A stretch of 64,000 nucleotides of DNA from Taenia hydatigena (GCA_036345935.2 JADWOT020000001.1:15469053-15533052); one strand, 5' to 3'; positions 48,683-60,686 are shown, counted from the first letter of the stretch. Notes: generated by a model not told the origin, from the sequence alone. Numbers and translations: made by a program.

Positions 48683-48688
48683 GATAAA
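48683..48688 (+). terminator. Variant poly(A) signal after cathepsin L
   Basis: gataaa lies 24 bases after the stop codon. It is a one-base variant of AATAAA. No exact AATAAA is seen in the next 120 bases, although aataat occurs near 48,793. Confidence 0.35.
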
Positions 48689-48894
48689 TTCTTTGTCGAG
48701 CAAACATTACTGTTAACCACTTACCTTAATTAAGTAAAAATCATAAGTTGCTACCATCTTCTGGGGACTTCATCCATTACGTCTAGTTAAAGAATAATCT
48801 TTATTTCTAGTTTTCCTTACTAACTCATTCCCTCCTTCCAAGCTGATCTCTTGCTTTCTGATCACCTAATGCTTATGAATTTCCCATGCCCCTT

Positions 48895-49160
48895 TCAACA
48901 GCATCATCATTTTGTGACCTAGAGGGAGGAAGGGCGAATAACAGTAGCGAGGATGCATAAGTAGTTGGCTAACGAATGTCGAACACCAGCTAAACTACTC
49001 ATCCACTCACGCGTTATTGACACGCACAACCAAGTGCTGCTACTCTGCTCCTAACTCTCCCTCAACTACCCTGCATGGTGTGCCTAAACCGCCTCGTCTC
49101 CTTGTGAATAGAACAGATGGAGATTAATGCAATCTGCAGTGTAGTGTTGAAAGAGGCTCT
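48895..49160 (+). repeat. Direct duplication, first copy
   Basis: It starts at cctttcaacagc and continues through gctgctactctg-ctcctaact, accctgcatgg and gaacagatggag. The same order of words recurs about 1 kb downstream. Its 3' part overlaps the end of the minus-strand frame at 49,084-49,437. Confidence 0.75.
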
Positions 49161-49437
49161 CAATAGGGCCGTTAGAGCATTCACACGACTGGCGTAACGT
49201 CTCTAACTGTCCGCCTACCGGGTTCACCGCAATCCAGCCACCAAACTCATAAAGACTAACACCCTGGCGCTTGAGAGCATAGACCACAACCACAAAAATG
49301 ACGACCTTAAGTGACGCGTCCTCAGCGTGCGTGATGGCGTAGCGCATGACGTTCACCAGGAAGGCTTTGAGCACACTCCCATGTGTCCTTGCAGGCAGGC
49401 CTTGAGACTGTGCCCACAGTCTATGCCACTTAAGCAT
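49084..49437 (-). CDS. Hypothetical protein, possible last exon
   Basis: An open frame of 117 codons includes [35 protein letters not shown] and [20 protein letters not shown] before the stop. Mixed composition with hydrophobic and charged stretches looks like real protein. The duplicated copy at 49,905-50,170 keeps a similar C-terminus and the stop at the matching place, which supports this frame over the opposite strand. I do not recognise the family, and the start is uncertain: the first Met is only the first one open, and an upstream exon is possible. It lies tail to tail with the cathepsin gene. Confidence 0.4.
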   Translation of the reverse strand: MLKWHRLWAQSQGLPARTHGSVLKAFLVNVMRYAITHAEDASLKVVIFVVVVYALKRQGVSLYEFGGWIAVNPVGGQLETLRQSCECSNGPIESLFQHYTADCINLHLFYSQGDEAV

Positions 49438-49904
49438 CAGTGTACAGACCGTACCCTCCCATCAGCCAGTCAACAAGTCACTTACGTGAATTTCAACAAT
49501 TCGCACTAAGATGCATTTCCATCCTTTTGACACATAAATGCCACCTCCATTGCGATTTCTTATCTACTTTATTCCTGTTTGTTAGCACTAATCGCATGTG
49601 CGCCTAGACACGTGGATGACACAACATACATTTGCGAAAATAAATGAAGAAATGACTGATAAGGTAAAAACTGATGCAATGGTAAAATAGATTAATAGTT
49701 AATGCGTAAAAATGGACACTAAGTGTATGCATAGGCTAGGCTAGCTGCCTACTCTTCTTTCTAGCATTTGCCTATCCAGTAGAACACCACAGAGCAAGAG
49801 AAACCGGTTTACTTCTCTCCCGGACCATGATGGTAGCGCGGTAGATAACGCCACAGAATGCGGCGATTATAAGATGCCGAAGGAAATCGTCACCACTCTC
49901 CTTT

Positions 49905-50170
49905 CAACAGCGCCATCACATTGCGACTAAGAAGGAGGGAGGAGAAAACCAGCAGCAGCAGTGCACTAAATATTGGCTAGAGATTGTCGAAGGTCAGTCC
50001 AACTAACCGCTCACTCAACTGTCAGTAACACATGCACAGCCAAGCGCTGCTACTCTGTTCCTAACTGCCTCAGAACCACCCTGCATGGTTTACTTAAGCC
50101 ATGTCGTCCCCATGTGAACAGAGCAGGAACAAGTTGATGCAAACAGCAATGCGGACACAAAATGGAGCCA
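49905..50170 (+). repeat. Direct duplication, second copy
   Basis: It matches 48,895-49,160: cctttcaacagc, agcgctgctactctgttcctaact, accctgcatgg, then cagagcaggaacaag. On the minus strand it keeps the end of the partner's frame (CINLFLLCSHGDDMA then stop), but upstream the frame is lost. Confidence 0.75.
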
Positions 50171-50439
50171 TAAATAGTGACGTTGGAGACCTCACAAAAG
50201 AAAGAGAACAAAATATACAGCACTGTGCAAAATGATGCTAAAAAATTCCCCATCTAAAGAGAAATTTGCAGCATCGTGAAAATGTATAATTAAAAAGTAC
50301 AAAAAGAGAGCGAAATTCACATCCTTGACCAGATAAATACTAAAAAAGAAACAACATTAAAAACAAATTTCAAAGTTTCCAAAATATAAAATTAAACAAA
50401 AGCCTAGAAGAAGTAAATATCACAGAAAACGGAAGATAA

Positions 50440-51234
50440 CTACTACAACATTGCCTAAAGAAGGAGCAAAAATCGCAAAATTTGTGAAGATAAATACAAA
50501 GAAATCGTCTAAGGAAGGAGCAAAAACACAGCAGCCCTGCATCTAACAGCACAAGAACTGCCTGCAAAAGGAACGAAAACCACACCTCGCGTACATCAAT
50601 TGCACCAAATTGCCTGTGGAAGAGAGAACATTGCAAAATTTGGTAAAATATTCCAGTAAAATGAACAGAGATAAAGCGAAGATCGACGTCTCGTCTAGAT
50701 CAATACCAAAAATGGCTTACAGAAGGAGATAAAATCGAAATCCCGTGTAGATAAATAGCACAAAATTACCCACACAAGGAGCGAAAATCGGAGTCTCGTG
50801 TAGATCAATAGCACGAAATTGCTTAAAAGAGGATAAAAAATCGCAGCCTGGTGTAGATCAATAGCACAAAATTGCCTTAGGAGCAGTCCCGTGTGGATTA
50901 ATAACACAAGCTTGCTCACAGGAGGAGCAAAAATCGCAGTATCGTGTGTGTCAATAGCAAAAAAAGGCTTAAAGAAGATACAAAAATCGCAGACTCGTGT
51001 AGATCAATAGCACGGAATTGCCCACAGGATGATCGAAAATCGCAGTCTCGTGTAGATCAACAGCACAAAAATGCTGAGAGTAGAAGCGAAAATCGCAGTC
51101 TTGTGTAAATCAAGAGTACGAATTTGTACGCATTAGGAGCGAAAATCGCAGTCTCGTGAAGATCAATAGCACAATATTGCCTACAGAAGGAGCAAAACCG
51201 AAGTCTCGCGTAGATCAGTAGCACAAAATTGCCT
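50440..51234 (-). repeat. Minisatellite, unit about 53 bp
   Basis: Units carry gtgtagatcaatagcacaaa with a preceding aaaatcgcagtctc. Recognisable unit centres lie at about 50,690, 50,745, 50,800, 50,855, 50,893, 50,946, 50,997, 51,050, 51,104, 51,157 and 51,209. Spacing is 51-55 bp, except one shortened unit of 38. Units decay toward the left; similar words can be traced to about 50,440. The array ends at an ambiguous base (n at 51,235), so its true length may be collapsed in the assembly. Long frames across it are a by-product of unit length and few stops. Confidence 0.9.
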
Positions 51235-51235
51235 N

Positions 51236-52058
51236 CCATTGCAGATTCTCTACTTGGCTCCGTCCCATAAGTGCCCTTGTCCAGCTTGTAAAGACTGGTC
51301 ATAAGACACTCAAAATGATCACATGTAGATGTTGGTTTTTCTGTCTGCTCCGAATTCTCATCCAGGACGAGTAGCAATGGAGAGCAACGTGTCACATCGG
51401 AGGCGATGTGAGTGATAATGGTCATAAGACGCTTCAATGCATGTGGCAGACAGTGCCTACTGTGACATTGCAACGCGGAATCCATTCCAAACATCCCGAA
51501 ACGAAATCGGTAAATGGCGCTAATGTCGAGAAGTGCATATTCTTGCTCGCTTTCCTAGCCATCCAAAATATAGTCGCCAGTACTTTCACTGTAAGCAGAA
51601 GTATTTTCATATAGACGCTGCCCACGCTCATCAGTCCATTCCATTAGACTGTTTTCAAAGGCTTCGATAAAATCTGAAATATTTTCACCATCAAACACCA
51701 AATAGGGAAACAATCCCTTTGATTTGGGTGAAATTCGGCCCACACACCTGGTGCAGGCTTGGCAATTCTGTTGGTAGTATTGTACAGCCTTGCAAAAAGC
51801 ATCTCTCTCTGACCCTGTCTTCGTCACTGACTCAGTCCCTGCACCATCTGTCACTGTAAATGTGCGATACAAGAAACGGCAAAGCGTTGCATCCACCCAC
51901 TCCATGCGTCTCACGTACTTGCGTAGAGTGCCTTTGACAATGTGAAAATCGGGAAGCGACTTCATGTTGGGCATTGCCTCTCACAGATTGATAATGTCTG
52001 CGCCATTGAGGTATTCACAAATTTCAATTTTCACAATTGCTGGAAGCCCCTTCATCAT
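51236..52058 (-). pseudogene. F-box-like pseudogene, copy 1
   Basis: From ATG at 52,058 the minus strand reads MMKGLPAIVKIEICEYLNGADIINL, which fits an F-box start (LP...I...L...D...L). A TGA follows at residue 26, then the same frame stays open through KGTLRKYVRRMEW, FPYLVFDGENISDFIEAFE and DYILDG. After a TAG it stays open again through FGMDSALQCHSRHCLPHALK to about 51,240. One frame with two stops over about 270 codons indicates a decayed gene, or less likely short introns. F-box proteins recruit substrates to SCF ubiquitin ligases through Skp1. The 3' end runs into the minisatellite and the ambiguous base. The neighbour at 52,560-53,464 is a tandem relative. Confidence 0.65.
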
Positions 52059-52559
52059 GCATCATATACATCGCAATCGCATCTAATGAGACTGATTTTC
52101 AAATTGTGGTGCATTTTGCTAATAGCAGAATTCAGGTGATTATCTTGAGTAAACGCGCTCATGTTTCGTATCAGCGCTCACTCATAAAGGGCCTAGTATG
52201 AGTCTTCTACTGGCTTAAGCATCTTTAGCGACTTGTCCATGATGCGTTGATATGAGACCCTTTTTCGCATTTTCCTAACTCAGGTGTTCATTAGTTATCT
52301 TATCGTGCTGTAAGCCCATGTTTAACACAAAAACATGTAAGGGAAGAAATTTTCATAACACTTGCTTAATTGAAACCGAAGGAAAGGAACCCAGCCTGTA
52401 AAGTATTGTTAAAATTCACTTCTGGTCATTAGACTACGCAAAAAGCAAATTGTGGAATAGCAAAAATACATGAAAGGGCATGGGTATAACTCAAAACGCA
52501 TTACACGTGAATGAGCTGGCGCATTGTGGCGCTAAGTGCTTTAGTCTTGGCTGCTTCGC

Positions 52560-53464
52560 TCCTCGATGAAGCTGGTAATTTGCAACGCAGCAATTTAGAA
52601 AGCCTCATACATGTTTACAAACATTCCACCCTGCTAGTGCAGGCAACATACTCTCCCCTAATTTTAAGGCGTGAGGCTCGCCGCAGACCCGCTGCACCTA
52701 TGCAATATAATTTTGTCGAGTCTGTGAATATTGGTTATGAGGCACTCAAAATTGCCGCCCCTAAATTTCTATTAGAAGCAATGTTGACGATACTGTATAT
52801 GAGGTGCTTCAATTCAAATGGAAGACTGCGTCCAACGTAGCAGTGCAGCGCAGAATCAATCATGTACGCCACACCGTCAAATGCACGGAGGATTGAAGTC
52901 TTGAGAGACCTATGATGCTGAGCACTATCCTATGCTATATCGTTCAGTGTTAAATGAATATTAAATCTAGACACACGAGCGACTGCTTTAATCCAACCGA
53001 CGCCAAAGCAACAATTCTGATATAATTGCTGGCCGCGCTTGTAATTTAAATCGTTGAGTGTCCATATAGAAGGACAGAGGAGGTCCCACTCAGTTATGCT
53101 ATGTCCAAGAATCAAAAAGTGAGTGGTTCTGTTACGATTAGATAAGTAATGGCTAATACACAAAAAGGGAATTGACAACCCTCTTTGTAACATCGAATGG
53201 CCCTGCAAAGAGCCTAACCGTCTGACTTTGATTCTGCCACTGAGTCAGCCTCTCTGCCTACAACCGCAAGTGTCGAATACAGCATACAATAAAGTTTTGC
53301 GCCCGCTAGCTCCATTTGTCTTATGAAACCGCTTACAATGTCCTAAACAGCAAGAGACTTTGAGAACCGACTTTGCACCAAGCATCGCCTTGCATATTGA
53401 CGATGTCTGTGGCATCAAGGCATTTGCAAATTTCGATTCGCAGGTGTTTAGGAAGCCTCACCAT
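52560..53464 (-). pseudogene. F-box-like pseudogene, copy 2
   Basis: From ATG at 53,464 the minus strand reads MVRLPKHLRIEICKCLDATD, then IVNMQ, matching copy 1 without its TGA. The frame ends at TAA after 44 residues (FRTL-stop). Later blocks match copy 1 in other frames: RGQQLYQN against RGQRLYEN near 53,030, and MIDSALHCYVGRSLPFELKH against MDSALQCHSRHCLPHALK near 52,830. Several stops and shifts separate the blocks. It is in the same orientation as copy 1 and directly upstream, so the two arose by tandem duplication. Confidence 0.65.
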
Positions 53465-54429
53465 CGTACACACTACAAATTCACTAAGAGTTCGGATAAA
53501 TGAAACAAATAACTGAGCGCATATTTTGAGTTAATGCTTGCCTTGAAGTAAGCGATTAGTCTGGCTTTGCTGCTGACAGCACAATATGATACATTTATTC
53601 TAGCTAACTGCTCCACTTGAGATTGTAATCCTTTTCTGTTCTGAGGCCTAATGGCAGCTGGTATTCGATTCGAATTTTGCTTTGGCTTTTTTAAATGTGT
53701 AGCTAATTTACTGCTACTGGTTGTGTGATGGCAATGTAGGGGTTTTTCGTTTCCTTTTTTACCTGCCGCACACATTGCTACTCCTTTGTTGATAATTTCA
53801 ATCAAATGCTCAATGCTTTTAAATTCCATGCCAATTTTGGTAAACAAGGACAGCGGACAATGAGGTGCGAATAGAAATGGCATCCTTGAACTATGACAGG
53901 GTCGAGACACCACTGCGAAGGCCTGACAACACGTGGTTCGTACACTTATATCTGAGGGATGTCTTCTGTTGGCAAAGGCAAAGGGTCAGAAATCTGGTAG
54001 AGGAACTTGCACAGTTTACTGTAAAGTGGCCATCTAACAGACGAGCGGAACCTGCCAAAGAAATGTTGAAATAATCTGAGGGTAGAACCTATTTTGCTGT
54101 CAAATATTCCTGTGTTCACCAAGAGCTTTGTAATGGGCTCACTGACTTCTCTATTTAGAGGCACAAATAATAACAACTTTCTGTTGATGCACTATGAAGT
54201 GCAGTTAATTTTCAACGGTAAGCTAAAAGGCGCATTAATGGCAGCAATGTTGCTCATGTAGATATTCAAGGCTTTGGGTACTTACTTTTGTACAAAATAG
54301 CAAGCTATCGCTGAGCAGCCATTTCGAATCACAACCGCATGCCACAGCCGTGGTCTTGTTGGGGTGTTCAAATGCGATGCACGATGTAGTGAGCTTCCAC
54401 TAAGAATGCACTGTGATGTCAATTCTCCA
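53465..54429. other. Unassigned open frames on minus strand
   Basis: 53,473-53,913 (146 codons, with SIEHLIEIINKGVAMCAAGKK) and 53,946-54,176 (76 codons) are open on the minus strand, upstream of F-box copy 2. They may be remains of a further gene or of the repeat family. No domain is recognised and there is no splice support. Confidence 0.3.
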
Positions 54430-54870
54430 AACCGAATTCAACAGCGCCCATTTTATATCAACAAACGGGAGCACGTGCAATTGCATTGTCGCTCGCACGA
54501 AGCATTGCCAAGTGAGTGGCAAAATCGGTATGCTTCAATGTATGCAAATTGAAGACATTGTGAATCCATGTCAATTAAGTACAAAACGTGCCTCTTCTGA
54601 CTCTATTTTCTTTCGCATTAGATTCTTATTTTCATCATCAATTAACTTAGCAGGTTAACTGCTTAGATATGGATCATCGGAGCGCTTTCATATTCTTTTG
54701 GGTTAGTCTGTGTTCGCGCATCTATGATCGCTGATGTTATATTTATCGACATCCTGCAATGTGTGTTTGGAGATTCGGAGCCCTACTGCAGACTAATTTT
54801 CGCATCTCAGTGGATATCCATCATAGCATAGTCGCAAGTGACACGAAGTGAACGACTATAGTGCTTTCGG
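54430..54870 (+). repeat. Dispersed repeat family, copy B
   Basis: The 5' part resembles copy A (39,240-39,580, opposite strand) and the 3' part resembles copy C (40,800-41,250), so B ties the family together. It has no terminal repeats, target-site duplication or recognisable protein. Confidence 0.6.
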
Positions 54871-56988
54871 CAGACATGACAGCACAAAGTGGCTGGAAAA
54901 CTGGTTATTTTTTGTAGCTACTAAGAAATCCATCCATCGTTGCATTAATTGCACGGCCATGCCCAAATGACGACTGGATTTTGCCCAGTCACTTCTTCAT
55001 CGGATCCCAATTGTATGTCCTTTTCCATACTCTCGTAGCTACTTCTTACAATCTCCCTTCCATCCATTCATAGTCTCATTCCCTTCTGCACGCATTTATA
55101 CATTCTAGTATGTGTGCATGCCTACAAATCCAACCGCATGGTACTTTAGCTAATATGCTTGACCTCTCTTTTGGTTCTATTCTTCTAATCCTTTTCGGCG
55201 CTCCTTTTTTCTTTTCTTCCCCATACCTTACTTTGAAATGCCTGTCGCAGTTGTCCATGCACCTGCGAATGAAATTTACAAGGCCTCAATATGCACTATA
55301 TCAACAGAGGTGCAACTGTTTGTCCTACGACGACACCGTCGACCACGCCCTGACCTTAATATCCACTACTATCTTCAGAGTCACTGCTTTTTCTTTTAGT
55401 ATTACCTATTTCAAAACAGTAATTCGCCTATTATTCTAAGGAAAAGTTTTGATTGCACACAAATGAGAAGCGATGTCAAGTGGAAGCATCATTGAGGCAC
55501 CTAAAATGGCCGCAATAAGTGAGTCCAGATAGTGTGTTTAGATTACCAACCACACGAAACAAAGTCGTGGAGGACGACCAAGAGGCAGTCCTAATCTCCG
55601 ACTCATCAATAGCACCAAAACACCTGTAAATTCTTGAGACAAAAAGTGCAAGAAACCACATAAATGCCAAGTGTATACTAGAAACAACACAAGCTGTATG
55701 ATTAACACTCCACTTTCCTCTACTCCTGAGAACTCATTTGCGGTAGTAACTATTGGAGGTCTTTTTGATGCCGGCGGTCAAAAAGATCTTCAAGCTGACC
55801 TCAAGGGGTGTACCATTGTGTGTTTGCTTTATTTTTGCCCATATGAATGGAGATTGCGCAAAGATCTACTATATGCCTCACAGTCCCACGTCCCAGATGC
55901 TCCAAGACAAATTGTGAAGCATCTGTCCTGCATGGTGTAGAAGATATTTATAATATATTCAATAACAACTCTTCGCGACAACAATTCTGGCAGGAACCAT
56001 TATGCTGGCGAATGCAATTAGCACGCCTCATCAAACTCTGTCAGGGACACCTTAGAGTGACCACTGAAGTCAAAACGTGCGCCTTATCCCAATCGGTGGA
56101 GTAGATTAATAAGATACGTCCATGAGGAATTTAATGTAGCGCATCAATAAGCTGCACGTGCTTATTTGTACATCGCATTTTTATCAAAATTGATATTATA
56201 TGAATCAGTATCAAAGGATTGTCAAGTAAGGCAGAATGAGGCGGAGGAAGAAAAGTAGAGAAAAGCTTTAAGATTGTCTACAGTGACTATAAAATGCGGA
56301 AGCGCTAAGATTCTGGCTTTATTTGCCAATGAATAACTACTACATCGAAAATGATATCGCATGTTACCTCCTACTTGCATTGATTTCGCCTGACAAATTC
56401 ACTTAAGGATCGCGCAAAAGCAATCTAATGGCGACACATATGACGTTCAAAACACCTTCAAATAACAGTGTTTGAATAGCTAATCCCATGGTTCTTGCAG
56501 CTAAGTGAAACGAAATTTCTCCCATTATGTTGAACGAGACTAGAGAGATTGTATTCCTTTCATTTTGGTCGGAAACTAGAGGCGATCCAACAGTTGATAA
56601 GCAATGTTCAACAGTTATTTATATGCCCAGTCACGCAGGCCAAATTAGCTCGTAGCCTTATTTGTCTACTATAGAAATAGTCAAAAATAATAAGCGTAAA
56701 TATAACGCGGGGGAAAGAAAGGCACTCACAGCATGCTCGTGACACTCTTCACCTCAAAAGTAGGAGAGTTCCTAAACATGCTCCCAGTGCTTGCAAAAAC
56801 GCACTCAAGGAGGAAGTTCAACCAAATTGCTTTTTATGCCTCATTCACTTAAATACTATAATCTACGTGAAAAAGAAGTATGAAAGGGTATTTCTAAAAG
56901 ATTAGTACCCCATAATCCTGACAGCTACAACGCAACGAGGGAATCGCTTTATCGTCATAAACCAATAAGCTAATAATCCTCCCCGCAG
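54871..56988. other. Intergenic, unassigned open frames only
   Basis: Frames at 55,110-55,439, 55,671-55,940 (FAVVTIGGLFDAGGQ) and 55,847-56,104 lack recognisable domains. The VVTIGGLFD word recalls the start of ionotropic glutamate receptor ligand domains but is too short to support a call. Confidence 0.3.
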
Positions 56989-57171
56989 CTTAAGGCAAAA
57001 GATAATGAATGGTGGAACATGGAACTGCAAACAAAGCATTTGCATGAACTAAGACATGGTTTGCGTATGATGATTCAAGAGATGCATGATCCACCCTCAA
57101 AACTGGTTTTGGATATTTGGAAGCCTATTTGGGCTTTTGTCAATGCACATTATAATAAAACCAATCTCTAA
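56989..57171 (+). CDS. Possible terminal exon, family unknown
   Basis: After the acceptor-like tcctccccgcag, 60 codons are open to TAA. They include NEWWNMELQTKHLHELRHGL and LVLDIWKPIWAFVNAHYN, rich in Trp and His and unlike random sequence. No upstream exon was identified and no exact AATAAA follows; ataataaaacc overlaps the coding end. It could be a relic exon. Confidence 0.3.
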   Translation, partial: LKAKDNEWWNMELQTKHLHELRHGLRMMIQEMHDPPSKLVLDIWKPIWAFVNAHYNKTNL

Positions 57172-59039
57172 TGCATCCGCTATTTCAATTATTTCACTAA
57201 TACCACTCGGTACTTCTCGGTGGTAAGCATTTCCTGAAAGAGGTAATGTGGTTGAGACGATGGGGTGTGAAGTTTTGTCTAATGTGACTGCTCTTGCAAC
57301 GCTACGTTACCCATCAATGCGTCTTCCATCATGACACAGGCGGCTATCCCAAGCCGGCCACTATTGCCATCAACGCATTTCTTACACAGCCACCCATAAA
57401 AACGCTCGTTTATTTAATTGGGAGCTTAGTAAGTCCCCATACACGACTCATAAGCATGAGACATTCAGCTTTTGGGAATTAGCTACACATGATACAATTG
57501 ATAACGCGCTTCATGACCGTATACGTATAAAATTATAAAATAACTGTACTTTGGAAGCCTGTTCTTCATGAGATGGAAAATATCCAAGCAAGAGGTGTGA
57601 GTGAAATTGTTGATCATCTGCGCACATGCTAAGATGAATTGTGGCGCAATCCAATGCGGCGCTGCGCACATGGAATGTGTGGAGCAGCAAAACCGCTGAA
57701 TGAAGGAGATAGAAAGATTGAGACCATCAAGGTGAAACGTAAAAGGTGTAAACGACTAAAATGTGAGAAATTGGACTTGTAACCACGATTGGGTCAGCAT
57801 GACGATATCATAGGGAAGGTAATAAAGATGTTGAATCTTTAATGCAGAACAGCTTTCATGACGCATGCATAACCCCAAGCGATGCTAGTGCAGCGATTAT
57901 AGCACTTCTGGTAGACAAAGTGTGCACGATTTCCTCTTTCCTTTTCTGCTGGTATGCCTTCACCGTACGCATTTGGCCACTTGTTTGTCCTTAGGCACAC
58001 CTTGCTGATCACATTTAAGTCGGAGAGGGACGTTTGACTTGTAAGCACTAATTCTTTGTCGATTCTACGAATTCACCTCAGAAACATCTCTACTTGCCTG
58101 CTTGTCAGTGGGTGGCATGCAAAGCAGCAAACAAGCAAAAGAAGAGGTTTGGAATGAGTCCTGATGAACAAGAGTAAAAGGCTTGCTGCTTTGTAGAGCG
58201 AATTACGAAAGCAGCACACAGATGGCGAATAAGGTTCTGACAACTAACTGAAAGTTAGCGTTAATTTTAATTGAGTGTAGAGTGATTCGCTGACCGAGTG
58301 GCTGATTGCGAGAAACCTTATGACGTGAAATGGCTTGCGCTGTCAATCAATCACTGGCAATCAAGAATTTCACCAATGTTTTCCCATAAACTCACAGGTC
58401 TGGAGAGCGCTCCACTCTAGGCTCGAAAGACTATGCTTCGTTCGTGCTTGTGGAGGACTGCAGAAACAGTTGTTCACGATGGATCATTTGCTTTCAAAGA
58501 CCAAACGCCGCCGATGTCTTTGATCCAACCGCTTAAAAGAATTCTATACAAGTAGAGTATGTTTGAGAGGAACTTCTTGAGAACAGTAAGACCAGTAAAT
58601 CTGTCGAAGTGGAGTGCTGCTTCAATGTTTGCCCATGAGAAGGTGTCATAACGTACTTAAATAGTGTACTGCCTCTTGTTTCTCCTATTCGTCTGATTAT
58701 ATTTGTTCAAACTGCAAGTGATTAGCACTAGATCTTGGTGTCAGCGATCGTCAGAGGACTATGATGGGTTAGACAGTTTGAAAACCATTGGGATGAGAAA
58801 AGCGTCTACCAGGCGCTGTGTCATTTCTGATCGCATAAGTGGAATATGTGCCAAGCTTGCATGTTATACAGAGGGCTTGGATCGTGGGTTGCAATGATGA
58901 CTGTTTCAACGAATAGTTGACCTTTTAAAAAGTTTTTAAGGTTACTTCACTTTTTGTTGGGGGAATTGTGTAAACTTGTTTTACTGCTTTACAATTACCG
59001 AGGTGATGATGCTCTTAATTTCACAAAGCACCCTGCTTA
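57172..59039. other. Intergenic, nothing recognised
   Basis: Several short frames (57,294-57,482; 57,839-58,048 minus; 58,335-58,523; 58,703-58,897) show no domain or paired splice sites. Confidence 0.35.
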
Positions 59040-59700
59040 TGCCAAATGGGCAGAGCCTTAACCGAGCCTAGGCCATCAGCACCGAAGTGGAGGCGAGGGT
59101 GGCTGAGTAACTAGTAATGACTGTCGTCTTCTATTTTCTACTTATATAAGCTTTTGTCACTCTTATATTTATCTATTCAAAACACTACCTACTCTGCTGC
59201 TTCATATAAGTTTTTATTCCGCGGTCCCGCAGCCATCCATCATTTGTCCTTCATCGTTTTGCTTTTCCCATTTACTTGTTATTTTTGATATCATGCATTA
59301 TTTATGTCCTCATTTTTAACTTAACGATTTGGTATTATCTGTTCGACGTCGCGTCGACTCTTCGAATCAAGTCGTTTGGTGGATTATGTTTTAAATTTTC
59401 TGGCAGTTCTCTTGCATTAGTCGCGTTTTGAGATTGCCTTAAGGCTTTTCCGACTAGAGACTGCAGTGCTTTCGTGTACAGCGTCTCCATTAATGAGGCT
59501 CGTGGCTGGATCTCAGATGTTATAAGGGCTGACTTGTTCAAAATATGCAGATATACTGCTAACCTAGCCGATTCCGATGCAGTTGTCTAGTCCCCTAGAA
59601 CTACGAATGAGTTCTTCCCATTTGCAGACAACGCTAGCCACAGGCACTGATAATGCGTCATTAACAGACCTGGGAGACCCTTCGATGACTTCGACCTCGT
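59040..59700 (+). repeat. Third, diverged copy of part of the large duplication
   Basis: It matches left-arm 10,945-11,525 in order: gccttaac...gaggcgagggtggctgag, gccatccatcatttg-ccttcatcgtttt, acttaacgatttggt, cagcgtctccat, then gatgcagttgtctagtc and gacaacgctagccaca. Divergence is clearly greater than between the two arms. It keeps the ctagtaatgactgtcgtc piece present in the right arm and lost in the left, and the gatgcagttg region present in the left arm and lost in the right. It therefore acts as an outgroup. Confidence 0.8.
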
Positions 59701-60686
59701 TAACAGCTTTCTTAAAAAATTGATGCAACTACTTCAGTTGTTTCTGGTTTTCATTTTCTTGTGCATGCTCATCTCCCATGGTCAGATTTGATATAAGTAC
59801 TCCAAGAAAGCCATTTGGGTTGACACCTTGTGTGCTAACACGTGACTGGTTTGCGACCAGTTACTCATATTACTGCTCCGGTGGGTAGAGACCAAAAGGC
59901 ATGGAGAACACGGCTGCATACAGAACGAAAACATTTGGGAATACAAAATGCTTAATAATCCTTTAAGCAGGTCTGCGCATGCGTCAAATTCATTGCAGAG
60001 GACTGGTCAGTTCACAGACACCCACTGATCCAAAGCTTTGCTAGCTAGCTGGAATTGCTTCTTTTCCTTTGGGGCAACATCAACATCAAGGAAGGGTTCT
60101 TTGCTGCCATTTGGAATAGATTGAATTGTAAATTGTTGCCAAAGTGTTTGGGTGCAACGTGGATTTGTCATGCATCCGTTCGCTGCCGACTGCGTCAAAG
60201 AATGGCAAAATTGTTTGAAATAAGACCAAATGGGTATTGAATTTGATGTTATTGCCTAGTAAATGGAAGGACGATATGACGCCGTAAATTGAACAGGTTG
60301 CGGTTAAGGTACTTTGGTTGGGTTCACAATATCACTTACCGAAACGAGGTATTTACTCAATAGCGGAATCCTGTTTCTAATTTAAGGCATGTGGACTAAG
60401 AGAGGGGTAATAGATTGCACGGATTGTTGGAAAAGTAGAGAAGTAAATAATGAATGATTAAGGTTGAATAAAGATCATCGATGACGGCGCGCAGATATTC
60501 GTGAATTTGGTGACCACCTGGGCCATGCGAAGTCGGTCTGTTAGTACATGCATTGATGACGGTAGCGTCACTCCCGGTCTAGTTGACTCATTTCATTGCA
60601 TTTTGCGCGTCTGCACTTTAGTCCTCTCTGCTCCTCTCCATTCGCATGTACTATGATTCTCTACTCACTTTTCATGCTTTATGCAG
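59701..60686. other. Intergenic, one possible minus-strand relic
   Basis: A minus-strand frame at 60,007-60,198 (EPFLDVDVAPKEKKQFQLA) is protein-like but short and unrecognised. Nothing else is supported. Confidence 0.3.

Noticed and set aside
50370..51494. Long minus-strand frames with repeated residues such as FVLLIYTRLRF.
   Set aside because: They come from the 53 bp minisatellite, not from selection for protein.
52511..52840. A 109-codon plus-strand frame starting with a signal-peptide-like stretch (MSWRIVALSALVLAASLLD), which at first looked like a small secreted protein.
   Set aside because: The opposite strand carries ordered matches to F-box copy 1 over the same bases, so this frame is most likely its antisense shadow.
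55671..55940. A VVTIGGLFD word recalling ionotropic glutamate receptors.
   Set aside because: Only about nine residues match and nothing downstream fits the family.
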